Positions 11,823 through 24,947 of a DNA stretch of 64,000 nucleotides are shown here, one piece after another (position 1 is the first letter of the stretch; every line of letters starts with the position of its first letter). The notes under the pieces are model-generated. The model made no database searches. It had not been told where the DNA came from and saw only the letters and a list, made by a program, of their open reading frames with translations. A program made the translations under genes and the position numbers. The stretch comes from Pinus tabuliformis (lineage: Eukaryota; Streptophyta; Pinopsida; Pinales; Pinaceae), in the NCBI GenBank assembly GCA_031772625.1, contig CM062814.1, forward strand, positions 821,632,757 to 821,696,756. The letters are read 5' to 3'.

Positions 11823-12733
11823 TTCTCTACTTGATTAGATCAGCTTGAAAACACTAAAACATAAAGCCCGAGTGTAGGCGTGATGTTTCTAGAATAGACA
11901 TAGAGATCATGGTTCGACGCAAGGATTTCTTAATGCAAGGATCGCATTTTATGTCAGAAAATAAACGACCAAAATATGTAACCCATACAAGGAAGAAGGA
12001 TAGAGAGTTAGCCAAATGTTGCAGTGTTACAAAGTCCTTTTATATTTTTCCACATTCCCTTCTGAACCAATAGGACATCTTCGTGCAAGGTCTTATTGAT
12101 GGAACAAAAGGAAAAGACACAAAAAAACAAGAAAGAAAAACCAAAGAACAAGAAGAAGAGGTTAGACGAAAGTATAAGGCAACAGAAAAGTAAGAAAATA
12201 CAAGAGTGAATTAAGAGAATAAGCACGAGATGAGTGCAAGAGAGGGAAATCTAAGATGCAGTTAATCCTACTCCTAACCTAACAACTAGTAGGTCGGGGT
12301 AACATATAATGAAATTTCTAGTGAAGCCACCATAGTTGCGTGCATCCACAAAGATATGAACAATTAAAACATATATAAGGTAATGTGCAACATAAAATAT
12401 AAGAACTTGAATAACTTGCAAAAAAAATTGAAGGTCTTACGTGTCAGCAAAAATATAGGCCATAGCTTCTATTTCTATCTAGTTTACATTCTTACCCTTT
12501 CGATGAGAACCATCATTTAACAAACCTTAGAAACTTCTCATGGTTGTTTCTCCATCTGCATTGAGCTCCTTAGTAAGTGTGAGGAAAGATTGAAACTTGT
12601 TACTTGGGATGGAGCTTGCCAGGTAAGACTATTCCAACAATTCAACGATTAGATCCTAAAATTCATGATGATCCTCTTGAAATATTTGAAATGATGAATT
12701 TTCAATTTTAGGGAGGGGATTACGATGGGAATC
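11823..12733. other. no recognisable gene
   Basis: This is flanking sequence between the copia LTR and the decayed minus-strand gag element. It may be part of the 3' end of that element, but I find no clear match to 15440-16143 that would define an LTR. The minus frame at 12008-12226 is low-complexity and hydrophobic and is not convincing. Confidence 0.5.
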
Positions 12734-14738
12734 TTATGAGGTAATGTCGATATAATGAGAACCTGACATAACCATCAACAAAGGTTGAAGTTCCTCAACT
12801 GCTCGACAAAAATATGAATAGTGAGATATTGAACGATGAAGATCGAAGGATGTAAAACAATTGTCATTGGATGTGATTATGGAAAAATGATAAGCTAAAT
12901 GGAATTCATCGAAGACATAATAATGATCATATGGGTTGATTAAAGCATCAGACTCCCAATTTGTAATTAACCAAGATAAATCAATTTGGATATCTCTGTG
13001 AATGCTTTGAACAATCGAACCAACTTCCTTGCAAGTCAAATGTGACAAACCATTTTTTTGTAACCGATGACAAACTGTACGAGCATCGTAATCATCAAAA
13101 TAATTTCAGATGGATGCTAGCATAAGAAATACATGATACCAGTCAGGACATGGTAAATGGAGAAGAAATTGATTCGTGCATTGATTATCACTCAAGATGA
13201 TTTTAGGTGCGATGAAGGGAAATATTTGCAATATAACATTCGCAACAAGAATCAAGAGCTGACTATTAAGGAATGAATTCAATAAGCATGATTCATTTAG
13301 CCAAAGATAGTCCTTGGAATGATCAACTTCACAATTCCATGACTCTATAAAAGATACACATTCCAAACCCGAGTTTGATGCGAGATATTTGCATGAAGAT
13401 GAATGAACTAAAACAGATTCTTGAATCCTGTCATAAGTAAAATCTTGAAAATTTGAAAGATCATACTCAAAATAACAAACATTTTTCAAAACCAATTTTC
13501 ATCAAGTGAAACCATGCAAAGAGAAGGATTGTGCAGGAAAAACCATATATTCTTAGTTTGGGGGGCTTACCAATGTCATGGGATCCTGGCATAACCATCA
13601 ATGGAAGTTGAAGTGCCTTTATTCCCTAGAAGGTCCCATAACTTTCTAGGATTGTAAAATCACATTTTGAAGATTGAACCAAATCATGCATGGTTTGAGG
13701 ATAACTACTGCTAATGGTTTGAATAAATACACTGCTCATCGGATGGAAGCCATCTCTTTCATTGATTTCACTATATTTTTCAACTTAAAAAACCAGATTG
13801 TTCAAGTCGAAAGATTCTTCTAATCACAAATTCGAAGATGAATGAATCGGGGAAATTTCATGAGCAAGTTGAGTTGAAGAGTTGTCTTCATGCAAGAGAA
13901 GAGATGATGAGGGATGGGAAGAGCACTTAATGATTCAATTATTTTCATTTGCGTCATGGATAATATCATTGCCTTGTGTCAATTGAGAAGATAACTCATT
14001 GGATGAAGAACTTAAAGAGCATGGAGTATCTTTGTCATGAGTAGATGCATCGCATATGGTAGAGCATAAGGGATAGTGAGATGAAGAAGAAGTTTCGATA
14101 AGCACATCTTCTTTAACTGAATCATATTTTATATCTAAAGTAAAATCTTCATGAGAAACCAAAAGAGTAGTTGATACACTTGGGAATTCGTGATTCCATA
14201 CATCAATAAATTCATCATCATTCGAATTATTATTGCCCAAGGCTACTGATTGATCAAAAGAACTGATTACATTTGATTCACTACCAAGATTAGCAGATTG
14301 AAAATCATCCAATAATGGAAGTGCATCATCTTCACTTGGAGCTTTTTTAAAAATAGAAGAAATACTGAAATCATCTTCTCCTTCCTACTCCCCTACCTAT
14401 GTAAAGTGATTTCCTTGTATTTGATAGCAATTTGAAATAGGAACATGAAAATCATGAGAGTGTGAAAAAATATCTAGGGGAACAGATTACTCAAGCAGAT
14501 CACGGTACAAAGAGTCATGGCCTATAGATGATAGGGGATAATAGAAATCGAAATTAGACTCAAGACAAAAATTATGAACATTAACATCATCTTGTAGAAT
14601 GGAGGATTTAATCTTCACCATAGGATTCCTGAGCCAATCTGGGATTTCCTCCATTGAATTTGAATCGTGAAAAGTGGAAAAATAATGAGATGATGGATTA
14701 GGAATTTTGATTTTCATATTTCCCAACTTTACAATCAC
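12734..14738 (-). pseudogene. decayed downstream coding region of a minus-strand gag element
   Basis: Open stretches at 14487-14738 and 13935-14312 share one frame, and 13106-13495 and 12734-13048 share another. They follow the gag remnant at 14698-15372 on the same strand. The proteins are rich in Ser, Asp, Asn and Glu (for example SSHYPLCSTICDASTHDKD), with no protease, RT or integrase motif. The arrangement parallels the first element at 2124-4241: a gag domain followed by a long acidic region of unknown role. I do not recognise the family. Confidence 0.5.
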
Positions 14739-15372
14739 CGCAAGGAGGCACCCACATCGGGACTAGACAAGGAGGAGGACAAGGAACAAAAGGAATAATA
14801 GATTCCTCTTCTGAAATTAGAGGTGTCTCATGATTCACAAGAGTTGGAGAAGTGAAAACATATGGAGGTTTAGATTCAAACTGATTCAAAGAAATCTGAA
14901 CCAAATGTTCAAACTTTTGCTTATAGAAATCTTGATCCATATCTTCTTCAGGAAACTCATAACATAAATGAAGGAATCTATTAGAAAAGCCCTCAACTAA
15001 TTCATTAGGCTCCATTTTGAGTTGATTGATTCTTTCGTGAACATCTAGGTTATCATACCAATCAAAAGATTGATGAAATTCCTTAGCAAAATGGCGAAGA
15101 GAATGAATGGAAGCATATGGTAAGGTATGACACCAATGATTAACATGACCTTCAAGAGTGAGGGTGAATATAATACACATAACATCTTCATCATCGATTT
15201 GGAAAGTTTTACAAAATCCAATAAAATCATTTATGTGTTCAGTTAAAGATATACCACCCTCGCCACTAAAATTGAACTAGGACAAGGCACGAAAACGTTC
15301 CGTGGAGATTGAAAGTTTTCCAGGAGGTAGGTTAGAAAAACACTTCGGGATTATGATTTTGGAAAGAGCCAT
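14698..15372 (-). pseudogene. Ty3-type gag remnant
   Basis: The frame runs from the ATG at 15372 (MALSKIIIPKCFSNLPPG) to 14698, with one in-frame TAG at 15279-15277. The region FSGEGGISLTEHINDFIGF, IDDEDVMCIIFTLTLEGHV, NHWCHTLPYASIHSLRHFAK and LVEGFSNRFLHLCYEFPEED has the helix pattern and the W and F positions of plant Ty3 gag capsids. It is the minus-strand counterpart in style of the gag at 2124-2927. A frameshift near 14700-14738 leads into the next frame. No zinc knuckle is seen. Confidence 0.7.
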
Positions 15373-16143
15373 TTATGACAAGAGATTCAAATAGACTCAA
15401 CGGACTCACTTTTCCATCTGACCCTCCTTCTAACACCATTGTTGATGGTGCTAGAAATCCGTCAACCAAGGGGTCTCCTTGATGTGAAGCCCCAATTAGA
15501 TCTCACACTGTTTGGAGTAGGAGCCCCATCTGGAATATCGGCCTGGTTGCCTTGTATTCTTAAAGATATGCCATGGCTCTAACTGTGAAGAAGAGAGAGG
15601 AGTGAAAATGTGCCTTAGAAAAGCAAGGGGGTGTGCCTGGTGAGTGTTCAATCACATGCCTATCAAAGTTATTTCATTGTGGAGGGGAGGAATAGTGAGC
15701 CTCTAAGAGAGAGGTAGTAGTACCACCCTAGTAGAGACACACATGAACAAGAAGGGTCCGTAAAACATCAAGTGGAATAATCCACAAAGATGTGATGGTC
15801 ATTGAAACCAATATGACAAGGAAAATTTGTCTAATATACAGCGGAATAGTCCACGAGGATGTGACTACGATAATAGAAATTACAACACGTTCTCAACATG
15901 ATAAGTACCAAAATAAATGAAATATTTCAACTACTTTAGCATAGACGAACGAAAACATGAATTACAAAAAGTCACAGAATAGTCTTACAAATATCCATAA
16001 TCCATGCATGAAGAGTGTTCTGCACCATAGGGCTTCTTATATTAAGTAAAAGTTCCAAGACGCATATATACAATGAACACCACTAGCTCCAATAGTGGAG
16101 AGTTGGAGCCACTCCTTTCTCCTCAAAATAACTAGCATATCTT
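15373..16143 (-). other. leader or LTR region of the minus-strand gag element, split by the copia array
   Basis: No gene is visible. On the minus strand, catcaaca followed by atggtgttagaaggaggg near 15436 could be an LTR end and priming site, which would put the 5' LTR at 15436-16143 and continue it beyond 50723. A loose 72-bp direct repeat (ggaataatccacaaagatgtg near 15773 and ggaatagtccacgaggatgtg near 15842) lies inside. The LTR reading is inference only. Confidence 0.35.
16139..16143 (+). other. left target-site duplication candidate of the array
   Basis: The five bases atctt precede the first LTR. The five bases after the last LTR are atctc, a 4 of 5 match. Ty1/copia integration usually makes 5-bp duplications, so the array as a whole fits a single target site with one later substitution. 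Confidence 0.5.
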
Positions 16144-17672
16144 TGTTGGCATTTTGGCTCAGGTATGGCGCTATGATACAGGTGTTGTCCTTGATGGCAA
16201 CTCTCTTTGATGACAGACCTCCGTTCAGTCTATAGAATGAAGAAGAAATCTCATATACGCAGGTTAATTAAGTCCAAGTTGCGTATACACGCTGGTGATA
16301 TGCATAGTAAGTCGCGTATACGCAGGAGAGCTATATAATAAGTCGCGTATACATGCAGATGAATGAACAGAAAAGTGCGTATATGTCGGGAAGTTTCCTT
16401 TTGGTCCATGGTAGTTAGTCCTCGGTACTTGTGCCCATGTCTTTGGACCAAAGTACCTCGACAGTCGTGTAGATCTCTAGTTTTGAAGTTGATGGTTTTG
16501 GATTTCTATGGTTTTGGCTCTTGGTATTGAGCAAGGCCTAAGGCTATATAAGGAGAAGAAGATCATTAGGCAAGATCATCTTTTGAAAAAGGCTTGAATA
16601 TCTGAAAAAGAAAGAGATCTGATATGCAGGTTCTGGGTTGCTTGATCTAAGCCAAGGAGAGATCACATCGGTTGATGGAAGACTAGATCTAAGTATAGAT
16701 CGGGATCTAATGGTTTGAAATGCACTATCATGATATATTATGCGTATTTCTAGATCTGCATACTGTCGCAATGTTATGTTCTGGGTCTAACTGATGTCTG
16801 GTACAGCTGCAAATTGAGAGAGTTTATTTTTAGATCTGTACGAAGGTTGGCTTCGGTAAAAGAGCGTGTATACGCGGGTTTTTCTCATTGAAGTAGCGTA
16901 TATCTTTTGAAGCTTGATTTTGGGTTTACAGTCGGGTCTGACTGTTATTGCAGAGTTCTGTAGTCTGCTCTGTGTTCTGGTAATTGGTGATTGACAGGGT
17001 TCAGTGGTTCAGTGATTCAAAGTTTGGTTTTTTATGCTTCAATGATCTGTTATGAAAGGTGAATGAATTGTGGTCTTCAGATTGTAATGTTGTGCTTCAG
17101 GAATATCCAGTCTGAAAATGTATGAAAAGTGGTATCTGAAAGAAAGAAGATTGTAGGTCAGCACCTATGTACTAGTATCTTGGCTAGTACAAGAGCAAAG
17201 GGGGTTGGAGCTCCCTTCCAAGGAAGTTTGGAGAACGAGAGAAGGTTGTAGCCTTCTGCAGGTTGTAGCCTGTGTACTGGTATAAGGCTGCACCAGTACA
17301 AAAAGATTGTAAACTGAAGTTTCATATTAAAGAAAGATAGAGACAACTTGCAGCAGGTGGTTTTCACCCACATTGGGTTTCCACCTTATATCTTGGTGTT
17401 CATGTGTGTGACTTTTGATCTGTTCTGTTATACTGCACCTGTTTACTGTTAATGTGGTGAATAATGTCCTGATGCACTTAACTGAAGAATAAGCTGACTA
17501 AATTATGAGTTTTCTTCTTATACGCTGTTTTATTTAGTCACAGTAGCGTGTACACGCTGGTTCACTTAACTGAAGTAGCGTATATGTTTCTGAGCATTGA
17601 AAAAGTTTGATTGATCTGATAATACTGATTCCCCCCACCCCCCCCCCCCCTCTTCTAGTATTATTTCCAACA
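16144..17672 (+). repeat. LTR1 of the copia array
   Basis: This is 1529 bp long, starts tgttggcattttggctcagg and ends tatttccaaca. It differs from LTR3-5 mainly by C-to-T type changes (for example at 16349, 17168 and 17271) and by a longer poly-C tract (17633-17650, interrupted by A). The TATA-like tatataa is at 16545-16551. As the outermost left LTR it is the likely 5' LTR of the founding insertion. Confidence 0.9.
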
Positions 17673-17674
17673 AT

Positions 17675-17686
17675 TGGTATCAGAGC
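17675..17686 (+). promoter_or_regulatory. primer binding site, array unit 1
   Basis: tggtatcagagc follows LTR1 by two bases. This is the classic Ty1/copia site for initiator methionine tRNA. The same site occurs at 24892, 29007, 36248 and 43469. Confidence 0.9.
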
Positions 17687-17730
17687 AGGTCCTTCAGAGA
17701 GCTTGATCGCTTGAAGGTAGATCATTCATC

Positions 17731-20700
17731 ATGAGCAACTACGAGAAAGAAGCATCAATCAGGCCACCAATTTTTGATGGGACAATTTCAATTATTGGAA
17801 GGTAAGAGTTACTGCATATCTTCAATCTCTTGGTACAGAAGTTTGGAACATTGTAGAAAGGCTATGCTTTTCCTTCAGCTACTCCTACAGATCCAGCTGA
17901 GAAAAAGCAGTATGAAACAAATGCAAAAGCAGTCAGTACTCTATTAGGAAGTATATCCCAAACAGAATTCATGAAGGTCATGCACTTCAAATCAGCAAAA
18001 GAGTATGGGACAAAATGATCACTAGCTATGAAGGAGATGAACAGGTTAAACAAGCTAAACTTCAAACTCTCAGGATTCAATATGAGACTCTCAAGATGTA
18101 TAATGATGAAAGTGTGGCTAATTATTTTCTTCGGGTAGATGAGATTGTTAATTGTATGAAAAATTTGGGTGAAGAAATAAAAGAGACTATAGTAGTTCAA
18201 AAGATTCTAAGATCATTATCCCCCAAGTTGAATCTAAGTATCTGCAATAGAAGAAAAGGAAAATCTCGTGTTCTCACTATGTCTCAGCTACATGGAATTC
18301 TAACTGCTTATGAAATGAGAAAGGGGAGGTCCATCAGAGAGAAGGGAAACTGCTTTTAAGGCATCAGGAAAAAGAGATTACTATGAAGCAAGCCATGTTC
18401 CAGAAGAAGAGGAAGAAGAATCAAATTTTGTCAGAAATCTTCAAAGGGGTTCTGGAAGGTTCAGAGGTAAGCTACCTTTCAAATGCTTTGCTTGTGGAAG
18501 AGTAGGTCATTATGCTGCAAAATGTCCTTATAAGGATAAAGGAAAAGAACCTGCTAGATGGAACAAGAAACAAAGTGCAAATAAGAAAAGCTACTACACC
18601 ATGAAGATAGTGATGGCTTATCAAACAGTGATGAAGATGAACAAGGTAATAAATATAAGCTGTTAATGGCATTTGAAGATGATGATTATGAGGATGTGTA
18701 GATGTGGATAACTCTATGATGAAATTACTAGACTCAAGAGATGCATAGAAGAAAAGAATGTGATATTGATCTTTGCAATTTCAAATTGATGAAAAGGAAA
18801 AACATCTTGAAAAACTAGAAGGTGAAAATTGTTGGTCTCAGAAGAAATTGAGAAAACAAAGCTATTAATCTTAAGTTTTTCAAAGGATCTGAAACTTTGG
18901 ATGAGATTATCAATGTGCAGCGGTCTCCTCTAAACAAGACAGGTTTGGGCTATAATGGAGAAACCTCTCAAGCATCCACCTCAAAAAGTTATCTTGATGC
19001 AGCAAGAAGAAATGAGCAGAAGAACAATGAAGATAATCAGGTACAGCAGGGACGAATTACAAACAGAAACTATCAGGGACAATCCATCTTAGGGTGAACA
19101 AAAGCTACAACAGCCACAGGTAAAATCTTCTCAGTTTGGTTCAAGAATAAATGAAAATAGAAATTACAATCAGTTGGCTGGTAGATTCAATAACCGCAGA
19201 AGCTTTTCAATGGACAATGCTTTTCTTGCCATAACTTTGGGTCACAAAGCAGCTCAATGTGTTGCATATAAAACAATCATGACTAGGGAAGCTCAAAAAC
19301 AAAGAAGTATGACAGGGATTACAAAAAGGACCTATAACAACTTTTCGGTTCTTGAAAATGAAGTTGAATGTTCTATTTGCAATAAATTTTGGTCATGAAG
19401 ACTCTGAATGCTGGAGCAGGTTTCAGGAGAAAAAAGGAACAAGCCACAAGCACCAAACATGGAGAATAAAGGAACCTCAAACAGAAAGATGTGGGATAGC
19501 ATTTTATGCAGAAGGACAGGAAAATCTATGGTACATTGACAGTGGATGTTCGAACATATGACAGGTGATAAAGAAAAACTTGAATCTTATTCTACTTTAG
19601 AAAAGGAAAGGAAAAGAAAGTTTCTTTTGGAAATGATACTCCTGCAACTATAAAAGGAAAAGGTATTGCTCCTTTGAAAGAAAAGGTCAAGGCTGGAAAT
19701 TGTTTTGTATGTTGATGGATTGAAGCATAATCTACTAAGTGTCAGCCAGATGTGTGATCAAAAAACGAGGTTATTTTCAGATCGAATGGATGTCTTGTTC
19801 GTGATCTTGATACAGGTAAACAGTTCTCAAGGCAAAAGAACTCCAAATATTCTGTAAATATTTGAAGAAGGACAAACAACAATGCTATCTTAGCAAGGAT
19901 GAAGAGCACTGGTTATGGCATCGAAGGTTGGACATCTAAGCTTCTCACAAATAAGGAAAGCATGCAATATCAGGCAGTTCGCGATCTTCCAGATATCAAA
20001 ATTCCAGACAACACCATATGCAAATCTTGTCAGTTTGGAAAGCAAAACCAGAACTACTTTCCAGAGAAGGAAGGATCAGCTAGCTTGCCTCTTGAGCTAG
20101 TCCATACAGATGTATGTGGTCCATTTAGGAAAAGGACACCTGAGGAGAAGAATATCTGATATTATTCATTGATGATTTCTCAAGGTTTGTTTGGTTAGGG
20201 CTTATGAAGCACAAAGATGAAGCATTCGAAAAATTCAAATCCTTCAAAGCATTGGTTGAAAATGAATCAGGAACAAAATTAAGTGCCTCAGATCTGACAG
20301 AGGTGGGGAGTTCACCTCAATGAATTTTTCGATTTCTGCGATGAACTTGGGATAAGAAGAGAATTCTCTACAGCTAGAACTCCTCAGCAAAATGGGGTTG
20401 TGGAAAGAATGAACAGAACTATCCAACAAATGGCTCGTGCTATGCTCGAAATCAGGTACTCCTGCAACCTTCTGGGGTGAAGCTGCACATGCTGCTGTTA
20501 TTATTCTTAACAAAACAAATGTCGAGTAAACAGCACCAAACACCTCATGAGCTTTGGAGTGGTAAAACTCCTCCGTGAAGCACTTCAAAATCTTTGGGAG
20601 CAAATGTTATATTAAGAATACTGATGAGCAACTTGGCAAACTTGAACCAAGAGCAGATGAGGGCATTCTTCTTGGTTATCTCCACATAGCAAAGCATAAC

Positions 20701-22566
20701 AAGTGCTACAATAAAAGACTTGGCAGAATTGTTGACAGTATTGATGTAGTGGTTGATGAGAAGGGATATATTCCTAGGCAAGTTCATCATGAAGACAATG
20801 AAGAAGATGAAGGCTACTCTCAAAGGCGGAATGATGAAGAAGAAGAACTCAAGAAGAAGAAGAATCTCAAGAAGAACCAGAGGAGCAGACAAGAATAGAA
20901 GAGAAGACTCCATCCAGATATGTTCAAAAGAATCATCCAGAAACTCAGATTGTGGGGCAGAAAGAAGCAGGAGTACAAACAAGAAGGACACTTGCAGAAG
21001 CTTCAAGCTACTTGCATTACTCTTCCACTGAACCACAAAATGTGAAAGAGGCATGCAAGGATGAATGTTGGGTCAAAGCAATGGATGAAGAACTTGAGCA
21101 GATCGAAAAGAACAACACTTGGAATTAGTTCCTAGACCAAAAGATAAAAAATGTAATAGGAACAAAATGGGGTCTTCAAGAATAAATTGAATGAAAATGG
21201 AGAAGTAATTAGGACAAGGCCAAACTCGTTTGTAAAGGGTATGCACAGCAAGAAGGAATAGATTTTTGAAGAGAGCTTTGCTCTGTGGCAAGACTTGAGG
21301 CTATCGAATGTTCTTGCCCTCTCAAGCTTTCAAAACTTCAAGGTATTTCAAATGGATGTGAAATCAGCCTTTCTGAATGGAGACTTAGAAGAAGAAGTAT
21401 ATATTGAGCAGCCAGATGGTTTCATTCTGGGGAATGATCCAAACCTTGTATGCAGATAAAAAAAGGCTCTCTATGGACTCAAACAAGCTCCAAGGGCTTG
21501 GTACTATCGGCTGGACAAAATATCTTCACCAACAAGGCTTTTCAAAAGGATCAACAGATAGCAATCTCTATATAAAAGTTGAAAATAACAAATTGCTAAT
21601 TCTTGTTGTTTATGTAGATGATATTATCTTTGCAGCAATGAGGAGACTATGAGTCAAAACTTTGCCTCGGTTATGCAGAAAGAATTCGAAATGTCACTAC
21701 TTGGAGAATTGACATATTTTCTTGGATTGCAAATTCAACAAAATGAAGGAGGTATCTTCTTGTCTCAAACCAAATACCTCAAGCAGATCTTGAAGAGTAT
21801 GGCATGGAAGAGTCAAAGCCAGTATGTACACCCATGGTTACAGGATGCAGCCTCAGTGCAAATGATGAATCAGCAGCAGTTCACCAACCCACTTATAGAT
21901 CCATGATGGGAGTTTGCTCTATTTGACAGGTACCCGACCGATATTACACAATGCAGTAGGAATTGTTGGAAGATTTCAAGCCAACCCAAAGGAAAACTCA
22001 TTTCAGGCAGTCAAAAGAATCTTCAAGTATCTTCAAGGGACCCAAAACTATGGCTTATGGTATCCTAGAGATACAGATCTCACTCTTCATGCTTACACAG
22101 ATGCAGATTGGGCTGGAAGTGTGGATGATAGGAAAAGCACAAGTGGTGGTGCTTTCTTCATGGGTTCCAGATTAGTATCTTGGTTCAGCAAGAAAAAGAG
22201 TTCGATTGCCTTATCTACAGCTGAAGCAGAATATGTGGCTGCGGCATCTTGTTGCACACAACTTCTTTGGATGATGCAGACCTTGCAGGACTTTCAAAAT
22301 CACTTGCACTCCACCAGTTTCTATCTTATTTGATAATACTAGTGCAATCAGCATTTCAAAGAATCCAGTCATGCACTCAAAGACCAAGCACATACAATCA
22401 AGTACCATTTTCTCCGGGAACAAGTGCTTGAGCAGAAGGTCAAGTTGGAGTATGTTACTTCTAAGGAAACAAGTTGCTGATATTCTCACAAAACCACTGC
22501 CCAGGGAAACTTTTGAATATCTCAGACAAAAGCTGGGAGTAGTTGATGCTTATCCTGCTGTTGAAG
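17731..22566 (+). pseudogene. array unit 1 gag-pol, broken by many single-base indels
   Basis: This is the same polyprotein as unit 5 (43526-48387), recognisable throughout. It keeps the gag start [13 protein letters not shown], the [14 protein letters not shown] knuckle near 18483, the protease WYIDSG near 19530, integrase pieces ([10 protein letters not shown] near 20098), RT ([11 protein letters not shown] near 21353, VVYVDDIIF near 21606) and RNase H (YTDADWAGS near 22095). The frame is lost repeatedly through one-base gains and losses, mostly in short homopolymers (for example gggacaatttc at about 17780). Substitutions relative to unit 3 are few. This profile suggests uncorrected sequence or very recent damage rather than ordinary ageing. 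Confidence 0.85.
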
Positions 22567-23382
22567 CTTGTCTGTTCTACAAGAAAAGTTGGTATACGCA
22601 AGTTACGAAAGGTATATTACGCGTATACACGCGGATTTAGATTTGGTGGGAAAGTCGCGTGTATGGTGTACGCTTGTTGCAGAGAGTATATCCGCGTCCA
22701 TACGCTGTTTCATGCAGGAGAAATCGCGTATATGAAGTTCTGAACAGCAAGGGCAAACTCTGGAGTTCTGAACAGCAATGGGTATGTCAGAATTCTTCAG
22801 GCACGGTTTCAGGGGGTGCTGCAGCAGGCACAGGTTCAGGGGGAAGCAGCTTAAAAGTCTCATAAAGCATTGTTGGCATTCAGATGTTTTGGTTGTTGAT
22901 TTCAGGGAAAAGGAGCTCAGAAAGAAATCCTGGTTGCTGATCTAAAAAGATGTTCATCATATGCTGCTGGTGACTTTCATAAGTCTTGGTCTAGATCTGT
23001 TGTCTCTATGTCATGTATCTCTCTTGTGATATCTATTTTATGGTGTCAAGGTCATGTAACGGCCTATGTTGGTTTCCCCACTATGCCTGGGATGAATGAT
23101 GTAATATAATTGATTGTTTCTGATGTGTCCCCTCTTGGTAGGGAGTATGGATGTATGTAGTGAGTCTTTTGGTGATAGAAAGGTCCTTATGGTGTATAAG
23201 TCTTGGTTCTTGTTGAAGATCATCTTTTGCAGATCTTGCCTATGTCAGGGGGAGCATGTTTCAGCACAGCCAAGCAGAGGTATCAGCATGTTCTCAGGGG
23301 GGAGACAGCCCTTTGCCCTTGATGACAAAGGGGGAGAATGATTTAAGGATTTGAGGTTGCCATCAAGTCCAAAGGGGGAGAT
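22567..23382 (+). other. 3' UTR and polypurine tracts, array unit 1
   Basis: This non-coding stretch lies between the RNase H end and LTR2. It holds the cluster of gcgtatacacgc-type motifs (22592-22735), repeated agggggag tracts and the PPT aaagggggagat at 23371-23382, abutting LTR2. The small frames at 22543-22743 and 23114-23341 are not conserved as genes. Confidence 0.8.
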
Positions 23383-24889
23383 TGTTGGCATTTTGGCTCA
23401 GGTATGGCGCTATGTTACAGGTGTTGTCCTTGATGGCAACTCTCTTTGATGAACAGACCTCCGTTCAGTCTACAGAATGAAGAAGAAATCTCATATACGC
23501 AGGTTAATTAAGTCCAAGTTGCGTATACACGCTGGTGATATGCATAGTAAGTCGCGTATAGCAGGAGAGCTTATAATAAGTGCGTATACACGCAGATGAA
23601 TGAAAGAAAAGTGCGTATATGTCGGGAAGTTTCCTTTTGGTCATGGTAGTTAGTCCTCGGTACTTGTGCCCTGTCTTTGGACCAAAGTACCTCGACAGTC
23701 GTGTTGTAGATCTCTAGTTTTGAAGTTGATGGTTTTGGATTTTATGGTTTTGCTTTTATTGAGCGGGATTGAGCAAGGACTAAGGTATATAAGGAGAAGA
23801 AGATCATTAGGCAAGATCATCTTTTGAAAAAGGCTTGAATATTGAAAAAGAAAGAGATCTGATATGCAGGTTCTGGGTTGCTTGATCTAAGCAAGGAGAG
23901 ATCACATCGGTTGATGGAAGACTAGATCTAAGTATAGATCGGGATCTAATGGTTTGAAATGCACTATCATGATATATTATGCGTATTTCTAGATCTGCAT
24001 ACTGTCGCAATGTTATGTTCTGGGTCTACTGATGTCTGGTACAGCTGCAAATTGAGAGAGTTTATTTTTAGATCTGTCGCAGGTTGGCTTCGGTAAAAGA
24101 GCGTGTTTACGGGCGGTTTTTCTCATTGAAGTAGCGTATATCTTTTGAAGCTTGATTTTGGGTTTACAGTCGGGTCTGACTGTTATTGCAGAGTTCTGTA
24201 GTTGCTCTGTGTTTGGTAACTGGTTGATTGACAGGGTTCAGTGGTTCAGTGATTCAAAGTTTGGTTGTTTTATGCTTCAATGATCTGTTATGAAAGGTGA
24301 ATGTATTGTGGTCTTCAGATTGTAATGTTGTGCTTCAGGAATATCAGTCTGAAAATGTATGAAAAGTGGTATCTGAAAGAAAGAAGATTGTAGGTCAGCA
24401 CCTACGTACTAGTATCTTGGCTAGTACAAGAGCAAAGGGGGTTGGAGCTCCCTTCAAGGAGTTTGAGAGAACGAGAGAGTTGTAGCCTTTGAGGTTGTAG
24501 CCTGCGTACTGGTATAAGGCTGCACCAGTAAAAAAAGATTGTAAACTGAAGTTTCATATTAAAGAAAAGATAGAGACAACTTGCAGCAGGTGGTTTTCAC
24601 CCACATTGGGTTTCCACCTTATATCTTGGTGTTCATGTGTGTGACTTTTGATCTGTTCTGTTATACTGCACCTGTTTACTGTTATGTGGTGAATAATGTC
24701 TGATGCACTTAATCTGAAGAATAAGTGACTAAATTATGAGTTTTCTTCTTATACGTTGTTTTATTTAGTCACAGTAGCGTGTACACGCTGGTTCACTTAA
24801 CTGAAGTAGGCGTTATGTTTCTGAGCATTGAAAAAGTTTGATTGATTGATATCTGATTCCCCCCCCCCCTCTCAGTATTATTTCCAACA
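23383..24889 (+). repeat. LTR2 of the copia array
   Basis: This is 1507 bp long with the same ends as the other LTRs. It carries many small deletions (for example gcgtatagcagg at 23566 and tgcgtatacacg at 23581) and some insertions, so it is the noisiest full LTR. The TATA-like tatataa is at 23786-23792. A substitution, tgttacagg for tgatacagg, lies near 23413. Confidence 0.88.
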
Positions 24890-24947
24890 ATTGGTATCAG
24901 AGCAGGTCTTCAGAAGAGCTTGATCGCTTGAAGGTAGATCATTCATC

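Noticed and set aside
12008..12226. Minus frame, very hydrophobic with a Phe/Leu run
   Set aside because: Low-complexity translation of an A-rich tract on the + strand with no gene context.
20545..21054. Minus frame of 169 codons, repeated in other units (for example 31796-32326, 46265-46873)
   Set aside because: Antisense to integrase and the acidic linker. Its hydrophobic look comes from GAA/AAG repeats, and it recurs only because the units do.
24861..24869. Poly-C tract as an origin or G-quadruplex element
   Set aside because: It is a single C-run without further runs nearby, so no four-tract structure; length variation is better explained by slippage or sequencing.
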